Origin: Deltaproteobacteria bacterium
Lineage (GTDB): Bacteria; Myxococcota_A; UBA9042; DTJE01; S145-11
Length of the DNA: 32,089 nt
Reading direction: 5' to 3'
Assembly (NCBI GenBank): GCA_015493765.1
Contig: WGCQ01000068.1
Span: 1-32,089, forward strand
The notes under the pieces were generated by a model that saw only the letters and a list, made by a program, of their open reading frames with translations, was not told the origin of the DNA and searched no databases. Positions 8,703 through 15,925 of this stretch are shown in pieces. The position numbers were made by a program, and so were the translations under genes. Each line of letters opens with the position of its first letter. Position 1 is the first letter of the stretch.

Positions 8703-8727
8703 GGATGTTGATTTGATGGTAATTTCA

Positions 8728-8748
8728 GGGCGGGTTTAGAACTCGCCC
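8728..8748. repeat. Intergenic hairpin GGGCGGGTT / AACTCGCCC
   Basis: A 9-bp stem with one G-U pair and a TAG loop, 114 bases after the kinase stop codon. It is strong enough to block transcription but no T-run follows on either strand, so I list it as a repeat-type hairpin rather than a terminator. It may protect the 3' end of the operon mRNA. Confidence 0.4.
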
Positions 8749-8834
8749 CTATACGAATCATGCACGGTCTTCTTCCCCACCACCCCACACAAACGGGTCC
8801 GACTTTGGCCCTGACGACTGGCACAAGAGGTCGA

Positions 8835-9049
8835 TGAATTCGGCAGTCGGGCACCGCAAGCGGCCCATCTACTTTGTCGTTTGCACCTGTGTATGCTCAA
8901 CGTAGCGCTGTGGGTCATTGCGTCAAAGGCGCAATGAATTAAAGCATCCACGGATGCGCAGAACCACGCCTGCGCTCAAACAGGCTTAACTCCTGGTATC
9001 TGAACCACTTGCCGCACCCTTTGTCCTCAAATTTGTCCGGTAATTTGGG
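8835..9049 (-). repeat. MITE-like repeat element, copy 3 (one end lost)
   Basis: Read on the minus strand it starts CCCAAATTACCGG at 9049-9037 (one mismatch to the 13-base end), then ACAAATTTGAGGACAA, CAAGTGGTTCAGATACC, GGAGTTAAGCCTGTTTGAGCGCA in pieces shared with copies 2 and 4, then GAGCATACACAG, ACGACAAAGTAGATGG and CCGACTGCCGAATTCA shared with copies 1 and 2. Homology stops at 8835 and no right inverted end is found, so this copy is truncated or fused to other sequence. The 8615-8834 part holds hairpins and GC-rich repeats and no gene. Confidence 0.55.
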
Positions 9050-9063
9050 AATTCGGGATTTGC

Positions 9064-9093
9064 TTGACAGGCCAAAAGGATTTGCACCATAAT
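9064..9093 (+). promoter_or_regulatory. Promoter of the Ser/Thr kinase operon, nearly leaderless
   Basis: TTGACA (9064-9069), 18-base spacer, CATAAT (9088-9093). Transcription should start near 9100, only a few bases before the ATG at 9105, so the leader is about 5 bases. The -35 box lies 14 bases outside the end of element copy 3. Confidence 0.5.
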
Positions 9094-9104
9094 AACAAAG
9101 AGGA

Positions 9105-10724
9105 ATGATGAATGAATCGGTGTCACAGGAAGGTATTTGTCCCCATTGTGGGGGAAGGGGGGACTCATTTTTCACGCCATGCCCTGAAAAGGCCTGTCAG
9201 GTACATGGGTACAACCTGATACCTGTTGAGTATTTTCCGAAAAAAGGTCTGCCGCAGGGTCTGGACCCCAGGATCGGACTGGTTCTGGACAGGTATCTGC
9301 TGGTAAAAAAGCTGGGGGCCGGTGGCATGGGTGCGGTTTACCTGGCCCTGCAAAAACCCCTGATGCGCGAGGTGGCGCTCAAGTTGCTAACCCAGGTCAA
9401 CGTGAACAAGGAGGTGGAGGAACGCTTTTTCCGCGAGGCAAAGGCCATGTCCCTGTTGGGGCATCCCAATGTCATTCGACTACACGATTTCGCGCTCATC
9501 GATATACAGGGACAGCCCACGCCCATCATGGTAATGGAGTACCTCAAAGGTGGAATCACTTTGCGTGAGTGGTTCCAGGATAAACGTAACCAGGGACAGA
9601 AGATCACCATAGAGGATGTGGACATATTATTTTCCCAGGTCCTGACCGGGTTGTATGCCGCTCACAAGCAGGGTTTGATCCACCGTGACATCAAGCCTGA
9701 AAACATCATGGTGGTACCCATCGAGGGCAACCCCCTGCATGTGAAGATCCTGGACTTCGGCCTGGCCAAGGCGCTGGAAAACATCGAAGGGTTCAACACG
9801 GACCTGTCCCACACGGGTAGTTTCCTGGGAACACCCTACTACATGGCCCCGGAACAGACGATGTTCGCATCAAAGGATGCCCGGGTCAGCCCTGCCTCGG
9901 ACCTGTATGCGGTCGGGGTCATGCTGTTCGAAACCTTTGCCGGGGTCAGGCCCTTTACAGGGGCGAATTACAGGGAAATTATCTGGAACAAGGTCAACCC
10001 GGACTTTGACCCCTTTGCCATACCAGAGGCGGAAAAGTGGCCGCCGGTTCTGAAAAAATTTCTAAAAAAGGCAATGGCGATCAACCAGGATGAGCGGTTT
10101 AATGATGCCCTGGACATGTTGGATGCCCTGGAAGATGTGCTGACCGAGTTGGACACGTCAACCGCACCGGTTGGATTGAGTGTGGGCAAGGGTCTGGGGT
10201 CATCCAGGATCAAAACACGGGTCAGGCAGGGAACCACGCCCACCGTAAGACGAGAGAAGCACGAGGATTCTTCGATCGAGGAGACCGATACACCAAGACG
10301 CACATCAAAAGGGCCGTTCATAGTGATTGGCATTCTACTGGCTGCCCTGGCAGGGGGCGTGTTGTTCTGGCTTTCAGGTACAGGCAGAAAGGAACGCAAA
10401 ACACCCGCTACCGCATCGAGTACAGCCATGGCATCGTCCAATGTCGTCATACCCCGACTTCGGGCAATGGCCACGGATTTATGGCAAAGCAAGCGTAGGC
10501 CCATGGTCGTAGTGTTCGAAACCAGAGCCGGCCGGCCACGAAAGGTGGTGATACGACGCAAAAAGGCTGTAACCGAAAAGGTCACTTCGCATGAATCCGG
10601 CACTTTACAACCTCGATCCCGGGGACAGGTAACGAAACATCGGGCCACGCCAAACCTGTGGAAGGCACTCGATGAGCCTGCACAGAAAAAACCTGCGAGA
10701 AAAGGCAACATTCCATGGTTGTGA
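9105..10724 (+). CDS. Membrane-anchored Ser/Thr protein kinase with Cys-rich N-terminus
   Basis: A 539-residue Hanks-type kinase. The first 40 residues carry CPHC (12-15) and Cys26, Cys31 and His34, spaced like a small zinc-binding knuckle. The kinase domain spans about 60-345: glycine loop GAGGMGAVY, ATP-binding Lys93, HRDIKPEN with catalytic Asp195, DFG at 217-219, and GTPYYMAPE ending at 250. All catalytic residues are present, so it should be active. A linker rich in Ser, Thr and Arg leads to one TM helix (about 404-423) and a basic C-terminal tail of about 115 residues outside the membrane with no domain I recognise. Two ATGs in tandem (9105, 9108) are possible starts. It heads an operon with a TPR protein and a PQQ lipoprotein. 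Confidence 0.93.
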   Translation: MMNESVSQEGICPHCGGRGDSFFTPCPEKACQVHGYNLIPVEYFPKKGLPQGLDPRIGLVLDRYLLVKKLGAGGMGAVYLALQKPLMREVALKLLTQVNVNKEVEERFFREAKAMSLLGHPNVIRLHDFALIDIQGQPTPIMVMEYLKGGITLREWFQDKRNQGQKITIEDVDILFSQVLTGLYAAHKQGLIHRDIKPENIMVVPIEGNPLHVKILDFGLAKALENIEGFNTDLSHTGSFLGTPYYMAPEQTMFASKDARVSPASDLYAVGVMLFETFAGVRPFTGANYREIIWNKVNPDFDPFAIPEAEKWPPVLKKFLKKAMAINQDERFNDALDMLDALEDVLTELDTSTAPVGLSVGKGLGSSRIKTRVRQGTTPTVRREKHEDSSIEETDTPRRTSKGPFIVIGILLAALAGGVLFWLSGTGRKERKTPATASSTAMASSNVVIPRLRAMATDLWQSKRRPMVVVFETRAGRPRKVVIRRKKAVTEKVTSHESGTLQPRSRGQVTKHRATPNLWKALDEPAQKKPARKGNIPWL

Positions 10725-10769
10725 TGGTTGAATTGTGATACGATTAGTGAATGTTTATCCGGAGGTGGC

Positions 10770-11489
10770 ATGAAAAAAGGCGTTGTGTTGTTTTCAATAA
10801 TTGTGATTACCGTCTTTGGGGTAAGGCTCCAGGCCCAGACCACGGCTAACGGGTTTGCAATCAGGGCAGTGCAGGCATGGAAGGCTGCCCGTTATGCGGA
10901 TGCCCTGAAATGGTTCGAACAGGCACACACACTGGAACCTGAGAAGGCCGTGTATGTGTGGGGTATGGCACGGTGCCAGGAAAAATTGGGACATATCAAC
11001 GAGGCCTTGTCCCTGTTCAAGGAGATGCTGAATATGGACATTCCCCCTTCCAAGCGCACCGAGGTCCAGGCCAAGGTTCGGGAAATGAAGAGGTTGATTC
11101 AGGCAGAAAATGCGGCGAAAAAGACAGGAAGGGTTCAGGTGGGGCGTAAGACAGAAACCGGGATGACTATAAGAAAACCGGTGCAGCCCGTGCGATCCAG
11201 GCATGTGTTGAAACAAGCCTTATTGTGGACTGGTGTGGGGATCGGTGCCCTTGCCATAGGCATGAACGTCTGGGGATTCGTCCAGGGCAAGGATACCAGC
11301 GGTACGTACCCGGAGGCCAAATCCAGGCAGGATGCGGCAAAGGTCAAGTACTACGTGGCCGGAGGGCTGTATGGGGTGTCGGCAGGATTGATCCTGGCAG
11401 GTTTGCTGATACCGGAGCACCCAAAGGGCATGGTTAGTGTTGCCCCGGTACGTGGTGGAATGGTGTTTGGCTATACCACGGAATTTTGA
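10770..11489 (+). CDS. TPR-containing exported membrane protein
   Basis: A 239-residue protein of unknown function. A signal peptide (1-22, ending RLQA) is followed by two TPR-like helical pairs at about 30-90 (AWKAARYADALKWFEQAH, then MARCQEKLGHINEALSLF), a basic linker, and two hydrophobic segments at about 148-171 and 194-214. It ends in a short strand pattern, VSVAPVRGGMVFGY. TPRs mediate protein contacts, so it may be a partner or substrate of the kinase encoded 45 bases upstream. I chose the ATG at 10770, not 10728, because GGAGG lies just before it and a signal peptide starts there. Confidence 0.75.
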   Translation: MKKGVVLFSIIVITVFGVRLQAQTTANGFAIRAVQAWKAARYADALKWFEQAHTLEPEKAVYVWGMARCQEKLGHINEALSLFKEMLNMDIPPSKRTEVQAKVREMKRLIQAENAAKKTGRVQVGRKTETGMTIRKPVQPVRSRHVLKQALLWTGVGIGALAIGMNVWGFVQGKDTSGTYPEAKSRQDAAKVKYYVAGGLYGVSAGLILAGLLIPEHPKGMVSVAPVRGGMVFGYTTEF

Positions 11490-11504
11490 GGAGGGAAGGA
11501 ACCC

Positions 11505-13457
11505 ATGGCAGGGCTGAAATGGAATGTTCTTTTTCTGGTTGGTATTGTAATGACAGGGTGCCTGGCTGACCTTTCAAACAAACAGTTCAAATGTGCCAAG
11601 GATTCGGACTGCCCCCCCGGCCAGGTATGTAACCAGGCCCAGGGATTATGTGTATTGAAAACCGCATTAAAGGACGTGTTCGAATCAAAGATGGATGTGC
11701 AGGATACCATCCAGAGAGAGGACCTGCTGTATATGGAAGTGGATGGTGTTCGTGACATCGGCCCCGGGGATGTACACCAGCATGAAATCATCGGTGACCA
11801 GGCCCCTGGTGATGTGTTATCGGATGAGGTTATTGCCGACACGGGCGATGCGGAGGTACCTGAAGACCTGGATACTTCAGAAGACGAAGGGAATCATGTG
11901 GCGGATGTATGCATACCCCAGACCTGTGCTGAATTGGGCAAGGAATGCGGTGACTGGGACGACGGGTGCGGTGGAAAGGTGCAATGCGGAAAATGCGACG
12001 ATTCATTGACGTGCACCCAGGATTCCTGCGACAATGCTGGGAAATGCCAGCATGCATTGGGGGCATCGAACTGCTTGATAGATGGCACGTGTTATAGCAG
12101 CGGGGATGTCGACCCATCGAATCCGTGCAATACCTGTTCACCGACGGATAACCAGAAGGCCTGGACCTACCTGGGTGATGGACATGACCTGGGCAACGGG
12201 AAGGTCTGTTATGGTGGCAAGGCTTGTAAACCCCAGACTTGCACTGATCTGGGCAAGGAATGCGGTATCTGGGACGACGGATGCGGTGGAAAAACATTGT
12301 CTTGTGGGCAATGTGGCTCCGGTCTTTTGTGTTCAAATTACGGCCACTGCGTAAACCACTACACGGCCGTGAAAATCAAAACCAACGGGTCCATAAAAGG
12401 AGGGGCCGCAGCTGCCGGATTTGATGTTTATTTTGTCGGCGGCGATAAATACCTCTATGCAGTCAAGGGGGATGATGGTACGCTTCAGTGGAAATATAAT
12501 CTTGGGTGTCTGGCGGAAAACACACCTGCTTATTATTTTGGTGGTTATGTTATTGTAGCCTGTCACAGTGGTAAGCTTATTGCAGTCCAATCGCCCAATA
12601 ATCACCCTGAATTGAAATGGAGTTACAGCAAAGTCTCTGGTCAGATATCAGCGTCCCCTGCCGTGGATTATGGTAATGTCTATATTGGCAGCCTTGATAA
12701 TAATCTGTATGCACTTAAGGCCCAAGATGGTACGCTGAGATGGAAGTTTCCCACTTCCGGCAGCATAGAGAGCTCCCCGGCCGTAGACCTTAATGGTAGG
12801 GTTTACGTAGGCAGCGATGACAGCAAATTGTATGCAATCAACAAGGATGGCACCCGGATATGGGCCTTTTCGACGGGCGGTCCCGTGCGCAGTTCGCCAG
12901 CCCTGATAGGTGACCCCAATGACCCTACTTCTTATGTAATCTACGTGGGCAGCGATGACAAAAACCTGTATGCAATCAACGCGGGTGGCACCCAGAAATG
13001 GGCCACGCAACTGGATTCCAAGGTATCCGCCGGACCGGCAGTAACCGCTTCAAATGACGGCCAGAAGACCCCTCTTCGGGTCTATGTGGGCACTGAAAAC
13101 GGTACGCTGTACGCCCTTGATGCCACCGATGGTCATATTGTGTGGCACAAGGCTTCGGGTCAGGCCATAGAGGGTACACCTCTGATTATCGAGAACGGTA
13201 ACATTTTCGTTGGCAGTGATGACGGCACTTTGTACGCGTACAAAGACGATGGCAGTCTTCTTTGGTCACAAGCATTAGGGGGGAAGATATCCGGTTCAGT
13301 AAATGCCATTGATGCGTTAAATGGACATGGTTACCTGTGCGTGCCCTCCCAGGACGGTTTCCTGTACTCCATAGCAATTCCAGAGAAAGCTGAATTAAAA
13401 TCCGGCTGGCCCAAGTTTCATTGTGACCGTGCGTGCACAGGTGTGATGCAGTGGTGA
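11505..13457 (+). CDS. Cys-rich lipoprotein with C-terminal PQQ-type beta-propeller
   Basis: A 650-residue lipoprotein (lipobox MTGC, Cys19) likely on the cell surface or in the periplasm. Next comes the short motif CAKDSDCPPGQVC (30-42), an acidic low-complexity linker (about 55-133), and two copies of a Cys-rich module, CxPQTCxxLGKECGxWDDGCGGK, at 136-164 and 241-270, separated by another Cys-rich stretch. Residues about 290-640 form repeated blades of the PQQ/WD-like type (VYVGSDDSKLYAINKDGT, LYALDATDGHIVW). It ends with a GWPKFHCDRACTG motif, a variant of the WPxFxxDxxxTG ending of such propellers. PQQ-like blades without enzyme residues usually serve as binding scaffolds; no enzymatic role can be assigned. 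It starts 15 bases after the TPR gene, behind AGGAGGG. Confidence 0.88.
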   Translation: MAGLKWNVLFLVGIVMTGCLADLSNKQFKCAKDSDCPPGQVCNQAQGLCVLKTALKDVFESKMDVQDTIQREDLLYMEVDGVRDIGPGDVHQHEIIGDQAPGDVLSDEVIADTGDAEVPEDLDTSEDEGNHVADVCIPQTCAELGKECGDWDDGCGGKVQCGKCDDSLTCTQDSCDNAGKCQHALGASNCLIDGTCYSSGDVDPSNPCNTCSPTDNQKAWTYLGDGHDLGNGKVCYGGKACKPQTCTDLGKECGIWDDGCGGKTLSCGQCGSGLLCSNYGHCVNHYTAVKIKTNGSIKGGAAAAGFDVYFVGGDKYLYAVKGDDGTLQWKYNLGCLAENTPAYYFGGYVIVACHSGKLIAVQSPNNHPELKWSYSKVSGQISASPAVDYGNVYIGSLDNNLYALKAQDGTLRWKFPTSGSIESSPAVDLNGRVYVGSDDSKLYAINKDGTRIWAFSTGGPVRSSPALIGDPNDPTSYVIYVGSDDKNLYAINAGGTQKWATQLDSKVSAGPAVTASNDGQKTPLRVYVGTENGTLYALDATDGHIVWHKASGQAIEGTPLIIENGNIFVGSDDGTLYAYKDDGSLLWSQALGGKISGSVNAIDALNGHGYLCVPSQDGFLYSIAIPEKAELKSGWPKFHCDRACTGVMQW

Positions 13458-13470
13458 CGTATTATCACTG
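13449..13470. repeat. Hairpin spanning the stop codon of the PQQ lipoprotein
   Basis: CAGTGGTGA / TTATCACTG pair over 9 bp including two G-U pairs, with a CGTA loop. The TGA stop is inside the left arm. No T-run follows on either strand, so it may stabilise the mRNA end rather than terminate. Confidence 0.4.
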
Positions 13471-13491
13471 ACCGGGATAGACAGGAAAAAG

Positions 13492-13833
13492 TTATCTGTT
13501 ACCTATTGCGGCATTGATGAAACTCAGGGGGTAAAAGCATATCCCCCTGGATTTGGTACGCAAGATCAGGACATGGCGTTCCTGCTCCGGGTTACTGACA
13601 AACTTGTACAGCCTGGGATAATCGCAGCGGACTATCGTGCGTTCGCCCTCCCGGATTGTGTCCAGATCCGGGTCGATTGTATTAAGTGGCCTGCCGTCCT
13701 GCAACACCTCGAATTCCTGTGGGCCTTCGCTGCCAGGTGCCACCACCACGACCACGGCCTTCGCCTGGTAGGATATGATGATTTCACCAGGGTTTTTAGG
13801 TTCTTCCGGAATTAGCCTGGGTAGACGGATCAT
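13492..13833 (-). CDS. Orphan domain similar to the C-terminal domain of thioredoxin-like proteins
   Basis: A 113-residue protein with no signal peptide. Its pattern, KAVVVVVAP, then FEVLQDGRPL, then a short acidic turn, then YPRLYKFVSNPEQERHVLIL and GICFYPLSF, resembles the beta-sandwich domain (Thioredoxin_10 type) that follows the thioredoxin fold in DipZ-like and redoxin proteins, where it reads VxVxLDGxPL, RLYxLV and YAFTFG. No CxxC thioredoxin part is found upstream within the 130 bases to the next gene. It may be a decayed remnant or a stand-alone domain. The start has no clear Shine-Dalgarno. It is convergent with the PQQ lipoprotein and divergent from the lipoprotein at 13967. Confidence 0.6.
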   Translation of the reverse strand: MIRLPRLIPEEPKNPGEIIISYQAKAVVVVVAPGSEGPQEFEVLQDGRPLNTIDPDLDTIREGERTIVRCDYPRLYKFVSNPEQERHVLILRTKSRGICFYPLSFINAAIGNR

Positions 13834-13905
13834 TTACAAAGAAGATTGGGCGGTCTAAAGCATGTTTGGAGGATATGGAGTTGCGATGACACTAAAACCT
13901 TTTTA

Positions 13906-13918
13906 CAGAAAATTTGGG
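13906..13918 (+). repeat. Solo inverted-repeat end of the MITE-like family (weak)
   Basis: CAGAAAATTTGGG differs at two positions from the family end CAGGTAATTTGGG, and the next bases ATTT match the flank of copy 2. No body or opposite end is found. It lies 48 bases upstream of a lipoprotein start, again in promoter position. Confidence 0.25.
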
Positions 13919-13966
13919 ATTTGAAAAAAAAAGCGATTTTTGTATTCTGTAACAGGAGGGGTGGTT

Positions 13967-15547
13967 ATGAAAAAGATCTGGATTTTTTTGTTTTTTATGG
14001 TATGGGTTCCCACGTCTTGTAGTAACAGCAATAGTGGTTCAAAGATTGACGCAATCGAACCCATCCAGGGCGACCAGGGGGACATAAATCAGGGACCGGA
14101 CGGACTTTCCCAGGAAGAAGGCGTGGACATTGCTGCCAGTGGTGAAGTGGCTGACAGTAAAACCATCGAAGACAGCGAGCTTACGAGCGATAAATCGGTT
14201 ATGCCCGATGCTCTGGATGCCACGGACGCTGCGGATAGTGCCATGCTGTGCCTGAAAGTCCCACAACAAGTGGATTTTGGGACCTTGAAAAGGGATGAAA
14301 ACTGGGTGGCGCCACCGGTGGATCAAAAATTTCTCATATACGCCTGCGGGACCCAGGCCGTGACTATCACAGGGCTCACCCTGAAACAGGACCAGGCCAA
14401 TGCATTCGCCATTGACATGATGCCCTGGGATCACAAGCCCACGAAGGCCTCACCGGTACAAATCCCAGCGAACAGCGATGTAACGTTGAGCGTGTCCTAT
14501 ACACCGCGCCTCCACCCGCCTGCAGGGACACCGACCAATAATACGGGTTACATCCAGATAACCAGCAATGCCGGTGAATTCAAAATCATGCTGAAGGGTC
14601 GGACCGTGGACCTGCCTATGGCGGATTTCACAATGGAGGCCAGGATTTGCGACCCGCCCACCTGCAACCCGGATGCCCAGGAACTGAAGAACTGCACCAC
14701 GAAAGCGGTTGAAAGCGGCGACATCCTGCCGGCCCGGACCATGGTCCAGTTGCACGATCACAGCAGGGTGGCATCAAGCGGCGAGGAACTGGCCGCCTGG
14801 AGTTGGAGTGGCGGGGATACCTACGAGCCAGGACCTGATGCACGGGAACCCTCGGTGTGCCTGGACAAACCAGGGCGCCATGATTTTACGCTGAAGGTCA
14901 CGGACAAGGCAGGAAACGAAAGCAGGCCGGTAAAGAAATACCTGGCCGTGCTGTCGCAGCAGGGATTACGCATAGAATTGACCTGGGATACACCTGCGGA
15001 CCAGGACCAGACGGACAGGTGTCCTGTTACCAAGGACTGTGGTTCCGACATGGACCTGCACCTTTTGCACCCGAATGCAGGGGACAATGACCAGTGCGGC
15101 AGACTGGGTTACTTCACCAATATATGGGATTGCTATTGGAACAACCCTGACCCCTTATGGAGCGAACAGGACCGGGATGCCAATCCCTCGCTGGTCCGGG
15201 ATGACGTGGACGGAGCCGGGCCTGAAATAATCCAGGTGCTGGAGCCCGAGGTATTCAGCAACGGGAAATGTTACAGGGTGGGTGTCCATTATTTTGATGA
15301 CCATGGTTTCGGTGAAAGCCTGGCTTACCTGAAGGTCTATGTGGACGGCACCCTGGTATGGAAAAATTCCCAGGGTGTGGCAATGAAAAAACTGGACCTG
15401 TGGAACGCGCTGGATATCTGCTGGGCCACTGACCACAGCCAGGTCCAGGTAAAGGAAATCGTACCTGATTCCGGGTCAGGCCCGGTTATCGTACATAACG
15501 TAAACCGGAGATGCTTCTTTTTTGTAGATCAAACTCGTCCATTCTGA
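13967..15547 (+). CDS. Multidomain lipoprotein (ASH-like, PKD-like and C-terminal beta domain)
   Basis: A 526-residue lipoprotein of unknown function. The lipobox PTSC gives Cys18. An acidic, low-complexity linker (20-92) precedes an ASH/choice-of-anchor-D-like domain (about 97-212: VDFGTLKRDENW at the start, GYIQITSN, ending MLKGRTV). Then comes a PKD-like domain (about 250-330: SWSGGDTYEPGPDAREPSV, GRHDFTLKVTDKAG) and a C-terminal domain (333-495) with DMDLHLLHPN, like the VDLHL start of DUF2135-type domains, and many cysteines that could pair. Such chains are common surface proteins of Myxococcota. AGGAGG ends 7 bases before the ATG, fixing the start. The stop codon's last base directly touches repeat element copy 2, so the original C-terminus could have been altered. 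Confidence 0.82.
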   Translation: MKKIWIFLFFMVWVPTSCSNSNSGSKIDAIEPIQGDQGDINQGPDGLSQEEGVDIAASGEVADSKTIEDSELTSDKSVMPDALDATDAADSAMLCLKVPQQVDFGTLKRDENWVAPPVDQKFLIYACGTQAVTITGLTLKQDQANAFAIDMMPWDHKPTKASPVQIPANSDVTLSVSYTPRLHPPAGTPTNNTGYIQITSNAGEFKIMLKGRTVDLPMADFTMEARICDPPTCNPDAQELKNCTTKAVESGDILPARTMVQLHDHSRVASSGEELAAWSWSGGDTYEPGPDAREPSVCLDKPGRHDFTLKVTDKAGNESRPVKKYLAVLSQQGLRIELTWDTPADQDQTDRCPVTKDCGSDMDLHLLHPNAGDNDQCGRLGYFTNIWDCYWNNPDPLWSEQDRDANPSLVRDDVDGAGPEIIQVLEPEVFSNGKCYRVGVHYFDDHGFGESLAYLKVYVDGTLVWKNSQGVAMKKLDLWNALDICWATDHSQVQVKEIVPDSGSGPVIVHNVNRRCFFFVDQTRPF

Positions 15548-15834
15548 CCCAAATTACCTGTCAAATTTGAGGACAAGGTGCAGAAAGTGGTTCAGATACG
15601 TGGAGTTAAGCCTGTTTTCTGCGTACCTACACGGCTGATAGAGTGAGCGCAGGCGTACTAACGGGTACGTCGAGCATACACAGAAGCGACCAAGGGGAGC
15701 GTGACCGTAGCATTGCGAAGCACACGCACGACAAAGCAGATGGACCGCTTGCTGTGCCTTGTCCAAGGCCGCAGGCTCGTGACAACGAGCCGTCAGGCGA
15801 AGTTTCACCGCTGAGTTTAGTCAGGTAATTTGGG
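15548..15834 (+). mobile_element. MITE-like repeat element, copy 2 (reference copy)
   Basis: This 287-base copy has perfect 13-base inverted ends: CCCAAATTACCTG (15548-15560) and CAGGTAATTTGGG (15822-15834). Next to the left end is the perfect palindrome TCAAATTTGA, then GGACAAGG, AGAAAGTGGTTCAGATACG and GGAGTTAAGCC. Further in are GAGCGCAGGCGT, GTCGAGCATACACAG and ACGACAAAGCAGATGGACC, all found in at least one other copy. No ORF of interest and no target duplication is seen. It starts at the first base after the stop codon of the upstream gene and separates it from the convergent dnaA gene. Confidence 0.65.
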
Positions 15835-15860
15835 ATTTACGCCAGGAGGTGACCTGATAC

Positions 15861-15900
15861 ATCGAAATCCCCATCCCCGCCCACACACTGACACTGAATC
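15861..15900 (-). repeat. Short dispersed repeat related to 266-300
   Basis: On the minus strand this reads GATTCAGTGTCAGTG, then GGCGGGGATGGGGATTT. The plus strand at 266-300 reads GAATTCAGTGACAGTG, then GACGGGGATGGGATTTT. Both are intergenic. The rest of 15835-15925 shows nothing I can name. Confidence 0.45.
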
Positions 15901-15925
15901 ACAAGCCTGATCCGTTATCCGAAAG

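Noticed and set aside
8728-8748. Hairpin after the hybrid kinase as a terminator
   Set aside because: Strong stem but no T-run on either side; kept only as a repeat-type hairpin.
9968-10843. Minus-strand frame of 291 codons opposite the first Ser/Thr kinase
   Set aside because: Covers the kinase C-terminus and linker in reverse; no recognisable protein features.
13449-13470. Hairpin at the PQQ lipoprotein stop as a terminator
   Set aside because: No T-run follows, and the stem depends on G-U pairs.
13921-13948. TTGAAA-16-TATTCT as promoter of the lipoprotein at 13967
   Set aside because: Transcription would start inside the Shine-Dalgarno, so it is unlikely to serve this gene, whose strong ribosome site implies a leader.
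15841-15860. AGGAGGTGACC on the plus strand as a ribosome site
   Set aside because: No start codon or open frame follows at a useful distance.
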